Source of the DNA: DASQVO01 sp035640715
Lineage (GTDB): Bacteria > Actinomycetota > Actinomycetes > Streptosporangiales > Streptosporangiaceae
Direction of reading: 5' to 3'
Assembly: GCA_035640715.1 (NCBI GenBank)
Contig: DASQVO010000252.1
Span: forward strand, 1-33,504
Length of the DNA stretch: 33,504 nt
The notes under the pieces were generated by a model. The model did not search any database. It worked only from the letters and a program-made list of their open reading frames with translations, and was not told the origin of the DNA. Positions 9,501-15,342 of this stretch are shown here, in pieces; position 1 is the stretch's first letter; every line of letters begins with the position of its first letter. Position numbers and translations under genes: made by a program.

Positions 9501-10950
9501 GGGCGAACGGGCCGGTCGGCCCCTGGCCGCCGTCGGGTCGGCAGTGCGGCAGCCACTTCGCCCACTCCCAGCTCGCCCGGCCCGATGAGTCTGTCAGCAC
9601 GTAGATCTGCAGATCGTTCGGGCTGTGCAGGGTCGCGGCCTGCGCGACCAGCCAGCGGCCGATCGCGCGGGGCGCGTCACCGGGGCCGGCGACGCCCAGC
9701 ACGCCCCGCTCGCGCAGCGGGACCGTGACCGGGGCGTCCGGGATGTTCCACACGACGCGCCGCCGGTGCTCGTCCTGGGCAGGGTCGATCAGCTCCACCG
9801 CCGACGGCAGGTCCGCGGTGCCGGCCCGGAGCAGCAGGTAGTCCGGATCGGTCCGGCGCCGCTCCCACAATCGGCGGCGGGGGCCGGAGGCGATCGTCAG
9901 GACCACGGCGGGGTCTGGGCAGTCGGTGCGGCGCCGCACCCGCTCCTCGTCCAGAGCCTCCCGCGCGTCCTCCTCGATCCGTGCCCTGTGCTCGGCGTAC
10001 GCGGCCACCTGCTGCGCATGGGACTTACGGCCGTGCCGGCGGTCGCTGATGTGGCTGCCGATCAGCATGACGGGGCTGAGCAGGCACATGGCCAGCATGT
10101 AGACCTGGTGAATGAAGTAGGCCATGGCCACGCCGAGCAGCACCGGCATGACGGCCATCAGGATCGGCACGGGGCGCCGTTCCGGGCGCCCCGGCGGCTG
10201 CGGCAGCTGGAAACGGGTCTGCCGCCTGGGCAGCAGCAGCCGGGGCGGCCGGTTGAAGTCGATCCCCACGCCGTCCTCGGACGGGTGCAGCGCCGCGTCC
10301 GGCGGCTCGTAGGTCGCCAGGCCCAGCAGGGTGCCGCCCACGGTGATCTGCTGCCCCGGGGACCAGATCGCCGGCCCGGTGAGCGGCTCGCGGTCCAGTT
10401 CGGCATGGACGCCGTCGTAGGGCGTGACCCGGCAGGTGCCACTGGCGTCCACCGACACGCGCAGCGCGGCGGGCGGGAGCCGAGGGTCGGCGACCGGGAT
10501 GTGCGCGGCCCCGGCCTGGCCGATGTCGGCCTCGCCGAGCGTGAGGCGGTGCACGCTGCCGGCGGCGGGGCCGCCGGCGACCTGGATCTCTACCAGCCCG
10601 GTGGGCTCCGGCCGGAGGCATCCGGAAGGATCGCCCAGGCTGATGACGCAGCCGTGCCTAATCGGCGTGTCGCCCAGCGCCTGGGCCGGCGGGACCAGCC
10701 GGCCGTCCACGTACAGCGGAGTCGCCGCGGGTTCCCGCGGGCCGGGGAACGGCAGGACGTGCGCGCCCGGGTCCGCCGCCCCCGGCGCTGGCTCCCCCGG
10801 CCGGGACGCGGCGCTGCTGCCGGCACCGGAGTGCAGCAGGCGGTCAAGGTGCCCGGCGAGCACGCCGACGGGTGTCGCCGGATCCGCCTCCAGCACCACG
10901 TCGGCCTGCCGCCGTGCCGCCGGTGACACCACCGTCAGCGCCAGCCGCAT
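6448..10950 (-). CDS. eccC: type VII secretion FtsK/SpoIIIE-type ATPase, single-chain EccC/EssC form
   Basis: A 1500-residue ATPase that drives export of WXG100 substrates across the inner membrane. The N-terminal 215 residues look like two FHA-type beta domains, as in EssC and some actinobacterial EccC. Two membrane helices follow (about 262-298), then a charged linker and three FtsK/SpoIIIE domains. Domain 1 has an intact Walker A (GTTGSGKSE, about 682-690) and Walker B (LLIVIDEF). Domains 2 and 3 have GAPRSGRSQ (about 1027) and GGPAKSGRS (about 1325), with Arg in place of the Walker Lys. ATG 10950 is preceded by AGGGAAGG at good spacing. It lies about 180 bp behind the WXG100 gene. The other usual core partners (EccB, EccD, EccE, mycosin) are not in the window. 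Confidence 0.95.
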   Translation of the reverse strand: MRLALTVVSPAARRQADVVLEADPATPVGVLAGHLDRLLHSGAGSSAASRPGEPAPGAADPGAHVLPFPGPREPAATPLYVDGRLVPPAQALGDTPIRHGCVISLGDPSGCLRPEPTGLVEIQVAGGPAAGSVHRLTLGEADIGQAGAAHIPVADPRLPPAALRVSVDASGTCRVTPYDGVHAELDREPLTGPAIWSPGQQITVGGTLLGLATYEPPDAALHPSEDGVGIDFNRPPRLLLPRRQTRFQLPQPPGRPERRPVPILMAVMPVLLGVAMAYFIHQVYMLAMCLLSPVMLIGSHISDRRHGRKSHAQQVAAYAEHRARIEEDAREALDEERVRRRTDCPDPAVVLTIASGPRRRLWERRRTDPDYLLLRAGTADLPSAVELIDPAQDEHRRRVVWNIPDAPVTVPLRERGVLGVAGPGDAPRAIGRWLVAQAATLHSPNDLQIYVLTDSSGRASWEWAKWLPHCRPDGGQGPTGPFALIGNDAETVAARIAELLAVVTARQRAMRESGQDEGLFRQGDILVVFDGSRKLRSLPGTVQVLREGPQVGVYAICLDADERLLPAECQAVTTAEADGLRVRQMSEETIAGVRPDHVGAGWCMRLARGISAVRDVSDADDGAGLPDSSRLLDVLGLEPPDADAITARWNARGRSTMAIVGESYDGSFGIDIRRDGPHGLIAGTTGSGKSELLQTIVASLAVANRPDAMTFVLVDYKGGSAFKDCVQLPHTVGMVTDLDAHLVERALVSLSAELTRREHILAAAGAKDIEDYTSLQERDGGRHGLQPLPRLLIVIDEFASMVRELPDFVAGLVNIAQRGRSLGIHLILATQRPSGAVSADIRANTNLRIALRVTDPNESADVIEAPDAAHISKSTPGRAYVRLGHASLVPFQAGRVGGRRPGTGPPGGAQPWLAPVDWASVGRPAPQPPSRQGEDEEITDLKVLVDAIRRAAGRLRIPPQHSPWLPALPETLLLGDLIGRDYPPARVAGGDLVPFPYGTDDLPATQEQRPAVIDLDRFGHLMAAGAPRSGRSQLLRTIAASAAITQTSDDVHIYGIDCGNGALLPLADLPHCGAVVTRTQTERAARLITRLGQEVSRRQDLLAEGGFADIGEQRAAAGAAPGAGQKLPHILVLLDRWEGFTTSLGELAGASLTDTITKILGEGASAGVHLVMTGDRSLIAGRIASMTEDKLAFRLPDRDDYAMIGLRPRDMPDSVPAGRAFRNGSGIETQVALVSADTSGPGQAAAIREIAAEAARRDQAVPRQARPFRVDVLPARITFDEAWELRDPEAPASPLWAMVGVGGDELTALGPDLADGMPVFIVGGPAKSGRSTVLVSMARSFLAAGTQLIIVTPRPSPLRALATAPGVVRAFEGPVLEAGELAAAIGEFAGHGVVVIDDAELHRDCDAEAELSKLISFGADTGHGLVIGGDSENLGTGFGGWQVEAKRARRGCLIAPQTLPEGDLIGVRLNHGLTGEPVRPGRALLNTGDGNLVTVTVPIG

Positions 10951-11070
10951 CGTCGTCCTTCCCTGTGTCCCCTGGCCCGCGATGTCCTATGGCCCGGGGC
11001 CTTCACTGTCGCGACATCGCCGCCGCGCCCGCGCGCGGCGGAGCGGCTTTCCGCGGGTCACGCACGCCAA

Positions 11071-11098
11071 AGGGGGCCTGCCGGGCGGCAGGCCCCCT
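11071..11098. terminator. strong hairpin between WXG100 gene and eccC
   Basis: A perfect stem, AGGGGGCCTGCC paired with GGCAGGCCCCCT, closes a GGGC loop, giving 12 base pairs with high G/C content. On the minus strand it lies about 35 bases after the WXG100 stop and is followed by only a short T run (CTTTGG). It is probably a partial terminator or mRNA-stabilising hairpin that sets a higher level for the secreted substrate than for the ATPase. Confidence 0.6.
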
Positions 11099-11132
11099 CA
11101 CGTGCAGGCGTGCGGTCACCCCGCGGGGGCCG

Positions 11133-11429
11133 TCACTTGTGGAGGGCGGCCGAGAGCTGGGTGTCCGTCTCATGGAATGCCTTCGCGGCCGCGTTCAGGT
11201 ACTGGGCCATGCCCTTCAGGCCGTCCATCATCTTGCGGGCGCCCTGGGTGAACTCCGTGTAGGACTGCTCGAACTGCTTGCTGGAGGAGTCGGTCACGTA
11301 ACCGCTCTGCACCAGGTTGTTGATCATGTTCTGCAGGTTGGTGAGGTCGCCGTTGATCTGGCTCTCGCCCGCGTTGAGGCGATTCGCGGCGGCTTGCATG
11401 TCGGCGTAGGTGACGTTGACGTTTGCCAC
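11133..11429 (-). CDS. WXG100-family type VII secretion substrate, EsxA-like
   Basis: This 98-residue protein has the small two-helix hairpin size and heptad pattern of the WXG100 family (helix 1 about 8-42, helix 2 about 53-95). The turn reads SGYVTDSS, so the signature Trp is replaced, as in many actinobacterial members (GYVTD/GFVTD type). The GTG at 11429 is preferred because AGGAAGG lies 8 bases upstream and the product then starts MANVNVTYADMQ; an ATG at 11456 would put this ribosome site inside the gene. It is followed at about 180 bp by eccC, its likely exporter. No second Esx partner was found next to it, so it may act as a homodimer. Confidence 0.9.
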   Translation of the reverse strand: MANVNVTYADMQAAANRLNAGESQINGDLTNLQNMINNLVQSGYVTDSSSKQFEQSYTEFTQGARKMMDGLKGMAQYLNAAAKAFHETDTQLSAALHK

Positions 11430-11476
11430 TACGGGGTCCTTCCTGTGCCTGTTCAATGGTTCGCGTTGTTCAAACG

Positions 11477-11504
11477 GCCCGCGGCGGTTGCTGCCGCCGC
11501 GGGC
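11477..11504. promoter_or_regulatory. perfect hairpin in the leader of the WXG100 gene
   Basis: GCCCGCGGCGG pairs perfectly with CCGCCGCGGGC over a 6-base TTGCTG loop (11 base pairs). On the minus strand it ends 47 bases before the GTG start and is followed by CGTTTG. It could be an attenuator, an mRNA 5' stabiliser, or the terminator of an upstream transcript. Confidence 0.5.
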
Positions 11505-11581
11505 TGCACAGTGCTCCTGCGGTGCTCGCGTTATCCAGGCTCCGCGGCGGTTCTCGCCGTGACTCCGGCACCGGCCGCTCG

Positions 11582-11599
11582 CACGGGCCTGGGCCCGTG
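11582..11599. promoter_or_regulatory. 18-bp palindrome upstream of T7SS genes
   Basis: CACGGGCC-TG-GGCCCGTG is a perfect inverted repeat with a 2-base centre. Its size and symmetry fit a dimeric regulator site, though high G/C content makes chance matches more likely here. Confidence 0.35.
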
Positions 11600-11631
11600 G
11601 TCGCTGTCCGGTTGTGAATAACGCTTGTCCG

Positions 11632-11664
11632 TGCGTTCCTGGCGCTTTTCATGCGTTCCTGGCG
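11632..11664. repeat. 13-bp perfect direct repeat, 20-bp spacing
   Basis: TGCGTTCCTGGCG occurs at 11632-11644 and 11652-11664. The 20-base period puts both copies on the same face of the helix, which is typical of paired activator or repressor sites. It lies about 200 bp upstream of the WXG100 start, reading CGCCAGGAACGCA in the gene's direction. Confidence 0.5.
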
Positions 11665-12000
11665 AGAGACGCTCACGCCATGCCCGGGACGCCGGCGGTA
11701 CCGGCGCACCCCCGCGCTCGCCTGCCGCCCCGTGGGCGGATGCTTCCGCGGCCCTCTGCCTCCGCGGGCCCTCACAACCGGCCACAAACGCGAACGTCTG
11801 ATGGTTCGTAGGCCCGGCGGGGCGGCATCCGTTCGCTGCGTGCCGCCATCGCCGACCCGGTGCCTGCCGAGATACGCCACCCCCTGTGTGCAGAATGTGC
11901 GTGGAGTGCCAATGATCGCAGCATCGCACCCGGCGGAGGTGCCCCGCAACCAGTTCCACGCCGGAAGTGTGCAATGTTGACCGTATCGTTGCAGCTCACC

Positions 12001-12129
12001 ATGTGCATGTGTGGTTATGCTGCGGGCGTGGCTGCCGCCGGCCGGGTGACTCGCAGCAGGCCGTCGACGCAGAGCTCCGGAACGGCACGTGTGTTACTGT
12101 CGCCAGCAGTGAACAAGCCGAGGAGGTGA
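12001..12129 (+). CDS. possible 42-residue peptide starting MCMCGY
   Basis: A short frame from ATG 12001 to TGA 12129 encodes MCMCGYAAG and then a basic, Ser/Arg-rich tail. Upstream, GGAAGT (11963) and TCGTT (11986) are separated by 17 bases, a spacing compatible with an ECF-sigma promoter. Its stop overlaps the GTG of the next short frame (GTGA). No ribosome site is evident, and coding is uncertain. Confidence 0.25.
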   Translation: MCMCGYAAGVAAAGRVTRSRPSTQSSGTARVLLSPAVNKPRR

Positions 12130-12194
12130 GACCCATTACCGCTCTATCAGGTCGGGTGCTCTCATCCAGCGGCCGTGTGGCCCGTCTGGCATAG
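12126..12194 (+). CDS. possible 22-residue leader peptide before methyltransferase
   Basis: A short frame in the leader of the methyltransferase gene, ending 40 bases before its ATG. A perfect AGGAGG (12121-12126) is present but touches the in-frame GTG at 12126. It is well placed (8 bases) for an in-frame ATT at 12135, which would be a rare start. The peptide is Ser/Arg/Leu-rich (ITALSGRVLSSSGRVARLA). It may be an attenuation or coupling peptide; it could also be chance. Confidence 0.3.
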   Translation: MRPITALSGRVLSSSGRVARLA

Positions 12195-12234
12195 GTGATC
12201 ACGGGAGCGTCCATCGGCGTCCCGGAAGGTTCCC

Positions 12235-13029
12235 ATGCCTGCTTCACCATCACTTCTCCCTCTTCCCGTCATCGTCACCAGGCTCCGGGCCGCCGGGTGT
12301 GTTTTCGCCGAGGACGAGGCGGAGCTGCTCATCTCCGCGGCGCGGACACCGGCCGATCTCGCGGCCATGGTGGACCAGCGGGCCGCCGGGCTGCCCCTCG
12401 AACAGGTCATCGGCTGGGCGGAGTTCTGCGGCCTGCGGATAGCCGTGGGCCCCGGGGTCTTCGTACCCCGCCGCCGCACCGAATTCCTCGTCCGCCAGGC
12501 CGCCGCCCTCGCCGGGCCGGGAGCGCTGGTCGTTGACCTGTGCTGCGGCTCGGGTGCGGTGGGCGCCGCGCTGGCCGCGGCCCTGGGCCGGATCGAGCTG
12601 CACGCTGCCGACATCGACCCCGCCGCGGTGCGGTGCGCGCGCCGCAACGTCGCCGCCGGCGGCGGCCGGGTGTATGAGGGTGACCTCTATGAGCCGCTGC
12701 CCGCTGCGCTGCGCGGCCGCGTCGGCGTCCTGGCCGCCAACGTGCCCTACGTCCCCGCCGGGGAGGTGGGGCTGCTGCCCCCTGAAGCCCGCATACACGA
12801 GCCGCGGGTGGCGCTCGACGGCGGCGCGGACGGGCTTGACGTCCTGCGGCGGGTGGCCGCCGCGGCACCACGGTGGCTGGCGCCCGGCGGCCACCTGCTG
12901 ACCGAGACAACCGGGCACCAGGCACCGCAGGCCGCTGAGATCCTGGCCGGCGACGGGCTGATCCCGCGGGTGGCCAGTTCCGGTGAGCTGGACGCCACGG
13001 TCGTCATCGGGACCCGGGCCGCTCTCTAG
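12235..13029 (+). CDS. PrmC/HemK-related protein N5-glutamine methyltransferase-like
   Basis: This 264-residue class I SAM-dependent methyltransferase starts at ATG 12235 with GGAAGG 5 bases upstream. An N-terminal helical part (1-75) ends in the family's PLEQVIGWAEFCGL, and GVFVPRRRTE follows. The SAM-binding motif I is VVDLCCGSGAVG (about 100-111), with AADIDPAA after it. The catalytic motif reads NVPYVP instead of the NPPY of true PrmC. This matches the PrmC-related subfamily found beside true PrmC in actinobacteria, whose substrate is not established; true PrmC methylates the GGQ glutamine of release factors. The gene stands alone between two regulatory regions. Confidence 0.85.
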   Translation: MPASPSLLPLPVIVTRLRAAGCVFAEDEAELLISAARTPADLAAMVDQRAAGLPLEQVIGWAEFCGLRIAVGPGVFVPRRRTEFLVRQAAALAGPGALVVDLCCGSGAVGAALAAALGRIELHAADIDPAAVRCARRNVAAGGGRVYEGDLYEPLPAALRGRVGVLAANVPYVPAGEVGLLPPEARIHEPRVALDGGADGLDVLRRVAAAAPRWLAPGGHLLTETTGHQAPQAAEILAGDGLIPRVASSGELDATVVIGTRAAL

Positions 13030-13141
13030 CATGCGCCCCGCACCCGCGGCAGCAGCCGTGTACCCGCCCCGTGCTGAGGCGGCCAGCGCAGGAGGATCAG
13101 CACCTCCCGGCCGGCCGCCGCCTGCGGGCGATGATGGGGGA

Positions 13142-13147
13142 TACTGT
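13142..13147 (+). promoter_or_regulatory. -10 box placed for a leaderless transcript
   Basis: TACTGT fits the actinobacterial TANNNT -10 pattern and ends 6 bases before the GTG at 13154, exactly where transcription would start on the start codon. No clear -35 is visible, as is usual for such promoters. Confidence 0.35.
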
Positions 13148-13153
13148 GCCGCT

Positions 13154-13258
13154 GTGACCCGCGTCGTGTTCCGCCGCTCCCGCCGTCACCTCCGTGGGCG
13201 GCTGATCGATCAGGGGACGGCGCGGCTGAACCGGACGCGGGCGCGGTCCCGAAGATAG
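13154..13258 (+). CDS. possible leaderless 34-residue Arg-rich peptide
   Basis: GTG to TAG, 34 codons. The peptide is extremely basic (14 Arg residues) and starts VTRVVFRRSRRHLRGR. It has no ribosome site, but a TACTGT -10 box lies 6 bases upstream, so the message would be leaderless. Such a basic peptide could bind RNA or the ribosome, or be an unused by-product. No family recognised. Confidence 0.35.
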   Translation: MTRVVFRRSRRHLRGRLIDQGTARLNRTRARSRR

Positions 13259-13355
13259 GCGGGATCGGGGTCTAGCGCTCACCAGCCCTCGCCCGCACAA
13301 TGGTTACTCGACATCGCAGCACGGTCATGATCAGGCGGCATACCGTTACCAGGTT

Positions 13356-13376
13356 GGTCAAAATGATGGTCAAAAT
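13356..13376. repeat. GGTCAAAAT direct repeat upstream of the Tad operon
   Basis: GGTCAAAAT occurs at 13356-13364 and 13368-13376, 12 bases apart. It lies just upstream of a TAGATT box at 13391-13396, which is a TANNNT-type -10. It is about 100 bp ahead of the first Tad gene, so it is a candidate operator. The A/T-rich stretch stands out from its surroundings. Confidence 0.4.
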
Positions 13377-13474
13377 CGCACCTCATGGGATAGATTCGCA
13401 CCGCTACGAACGGGGACAGCGACGTCAGGTAGTGCCGCCAGGCAGGTGCAGTAGGCAGGGGAGACGCCAGTCCG

Positions 13475-14212
13475 ATGTCCAGTGACCGTGGCACAACGAT
13501 GCAGCGCGGGGGACCCAGCCTGGAGCAGGCGCCGTGGGCGGAACCCACCGCGCCGGCGGCCCGCAAGCTGCCCAGTGTGCCCCGTGAGCGCAAGCCGGCC
13601 CTGGCGGCACTGGCCGTCCTGCTGATCCTGGGCGGCGCGCTCGCCGTCGGCTACCTCATGACCAGCAGCGCCAAGCGCGTCGCCGCCATCGAGATCAGCC
13701 AGCCGGTGGGTGAGGGGCAGCAGATAACCTCCGCCGACATGCGCGAGGTCCAGATCGCCGCGAATTCCGGCATCAGCTATGTGCCCTGGTCCGAGGCGAA
13801 CGGGGTGGCGCGTTCCTTTGCCAGCATCAACATCCCGGCGGGCACCTTGCTGACGCCGGACATGGCGGTATCCGCGAACACCCTGACCAACGGCAAGGAC
13901 GTGCTCGGGCTGGCGCTTAAGGACGGGCAGCTTCCGGTCGGCCTCGCCGTCGGCGACCGGATCAACATCTATGAAGTGGGTAACGCGGGCGGGGGGTGCT
14001 TGGGCTCGCCGGGCAAGCTGCTGTCGAGCGGCGCGATCGTGCTGAAGATCTCCTCTCCGTCCGCCACGTCCAGCAGCGCTGTCGCGGACGTCGAGGTCGC
14101 GGTTACCCCGGCGACCTCGACGACGGTCGGCGAGGTCGCCTGCAACGCCTCGAACGGCACGATCGGCATCGCTGTCGCGCCAGGCAGCGCGCTCGCGCCG
14201 GCGGCGGGATAG
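13475..14212 (+). CDS. SAF-domain protein, CpaB-like Tad pilus assembly factor
   Basis: This 245-residue protein has a cytoplasmic Pro-rich N-terminus, one membrane helix (about 41-62) and a SAF domain outside the membrane (about 68-131: VAAIEISQPVGEGQQITSADM ... NIPAGTLLTPDM). A Ser/Thr-rich domain with a pair of Cys completes it. In Tad/Flp loci CpaB (RcpC) has this layout and helps assemble the outer part of the pilus machine; here, in a presumed monoderm, it would face the cell wall. It is the first gene of the operon, and the next gene starts 2 bases after its stop. The start ATG 13475 has GGGGAGACG upstream. Confidence 0.8.
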   Translation: MSSDRGTTMQRGGPSLEQAPWAEPTAPAARKLPSVPRERKPALAALAVLLILGGALAVGYLMTSSAKRVAAIEISQPVGEGQQITSADMREVQIAANSGISYVPWSEANGVARSFASINIPAGTLLTPDMAVSANTLTNGKDVLGLALKDGQLPVGLAVGDRINIYEVGNAGGGCLGSPGKLLSSGAIVLKISSPSATSSSAVADVEVAVTPATSTTVGEVACNASNGTIGIAVAPGSALAPAAG

Positions 14213-14214
14213 CC

Positions 14215-15342
14215 ATGGCGCTGATTGCTGTCGCGGCGGACAAGGGAGCGCCGGGGGTCACGACGACCGCCCTGGCGCTCGCCGCTGTGTGGCCACGGCC
14301 CGTGCTGCTCGCCGAATGCGACCCGGCCGGCGGGGACCTCGTCTACCGGCTTCCCGCGGCCGATGGCGGCCGGCTCGACCCGCGGCGCGGGTTGCTCAGC
14401 CTCGCTGTCGCGGCCCGCCGGGGCCTTCAGCCGCACCAGGCGTGGGAACACACCCAGAAGCTGAACGGCGGCCTCGATGTCCTGGCGGGCGTGACCAACG
14501 CGGAGCAGGGTGCCGGGCTGAACCTGCTCTGGGGGCCCGTCGGGCGGGTGCTTGCGGGCAATGCCCAGGCCGACGTGATCGCCGACTGCGGCCGGCTGGG
14601 AGTGGACGGCCCGCACTATGACCTGCTGGCCGAGGCCGCGCTGGTCGTGCTGGTCACCCGGCCCAGCCTGGGGGAGGTGGTCCGGCTGCGCGACCGCGTT
14701 GCGGCGGTGACGGCCGCCATCGGCAAGCGCGGCCGCCCCGGCGCCGGGACCGACGTGGTGGTCATCGCGGACTACAAGCAGCTCAAGACCGCCGCCGGGG
14801 AGATCGGGCACGCGCTCGGGCAGGTAAACGTACCCGCCCGGATCGCGGGCGGGCTGGCCGATGACCCCAGGGGCGCCGAGCTGCTCCGCGGCGAATGGGG
14901 CGGCAAGCTCGACAAGTCCCTGCTCATCAGGACCGCCAGGGACATCGCGGAGCATCTCGCGTCCCGGCTGCCGTCGATGCCGCAGGACGGCCCGGCCGGT
15001 GGCCAGGCGCAGGCCGGCGCCGCCGAGCCGCAAGAGTCCCCGTCCACCTGGGCTGCCGAGCCCGGGGCCCGGAACGCCGCCGCCCGGGCCGGGTATCCGC
15101 CCGAGCCGGCGGCCGGCCGGATGCCCCCGTCGGTGCCGCACGAGGCCACCGCCGCGCAGGCAGCCCGGATCCCGCTGGGGACCGGTTCCCCGCAGGCGGC
15201 GCGGGCACTGGAGCCGGCCAGCTACGAGCATCCCGCCCGGCCCGCTCAGCCGCTGCCTGCCGCGGCCCCGGTGCCCGCCGATGACAGGGCGGCCCGGGGC
15301 AGGCATGCCGGTGAGCCCTCCAACGGCCAGCAGGGGCGGTGA
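14215..15342 (+). CDS. TadZ/CpaE-like P-loop ATPase
   Basis: This 375-residue MinD/ParA-type protein starts at ATG 14215; the frame is open further upstream, but that part overlaps the CpaB-like gene. The N-terminal P-loop is DKGAPGVTTT, a deviant Walker A without the usual Lys before TT. AECDPAGGD follows as the switch/Asp motif. Residues up to about 250 form the ATPase fold; the last 120 residues are a disordered Pro/Ala-rich tail. TadZ/CpaE proteins place the pilus machine in the cell, usually at a pole. Its stop overlaps the GTG start of tadA by 4 nt. Confidence 0.8.
   Translation: MALIAVAADKGAPGVTTTALALAAVWPRPVLLAECDPAGGDLVYRLPAADGGRLDPRRGLLSLAVAARRGLQPHQAWEHTQKLNGGLDVLAGVTNAEQGAGLNLLWGPVGRVLAGNAQADVIADCGRLGVDGPHYDLLAEAALVVLVTRPSLGEVVRLRDRVAAVTAAIGKRGRPGAGTDVVVIADYKQLKTAAGEIGHALGQVNVPARIAGGLADDPRGAELLRGEWGGKLDKSLLIRTARDIAEHLASRLPSMPQDGPAGGQAQAGAAEPQESPSTWAAEPGARNAAARAGYPPEPAAGRMPPSVPHEATAAQAARIPLGTGSPQAARALEPASYEHPARPAQPLPAAAPVPADDRAARGRHAGEPSNGQQGR

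Larger units (their letters stand above)
11430..12234. other. long upstream region of T7SS genes and methyltransferase gene
   Basis: About 800 bases without a standard gene. It holds a perfect hairpin just upstream of the WXG100 gene, an 18-bp palindrome, a 13-bp direct repeat, and two nested short ORFs with a strong AGGAGG, each listed separately. Other open frames here are short and lack third-position G/C bias. Confidence 0.6.
13030..13474. other. upstream region of the Tad operon
   Basis: About 445 bases between the methyltransferase and the first Tad gene. It contains a possible leaderless 34-codon gene (13154-13258), a direct repeat of GGTCAAAAT, and a TAGATT -10-like box. Nothing else convincing was seen. 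Confidence 0.55.

Noticed and set aside
9625..10926. 433-residue plus-strand frame antisense to the 5' part of eccC
   Set aside because: Low-complexity Arg/Gly composition, no domain, and the opposite strand is clearly coding.
11470..11974. two overlapping minus-strand frames upstream of the WXG100 gene
   Set aside because: Arg/Pro-rich with no coding bias and no ribosome site; the region looks regulatory.
13969..15306. 445-residue minus-strand frame
   Set aside because: Antisense to the CpaB- and TadZ-like genes; Gly/Arg-rich shadow composition.
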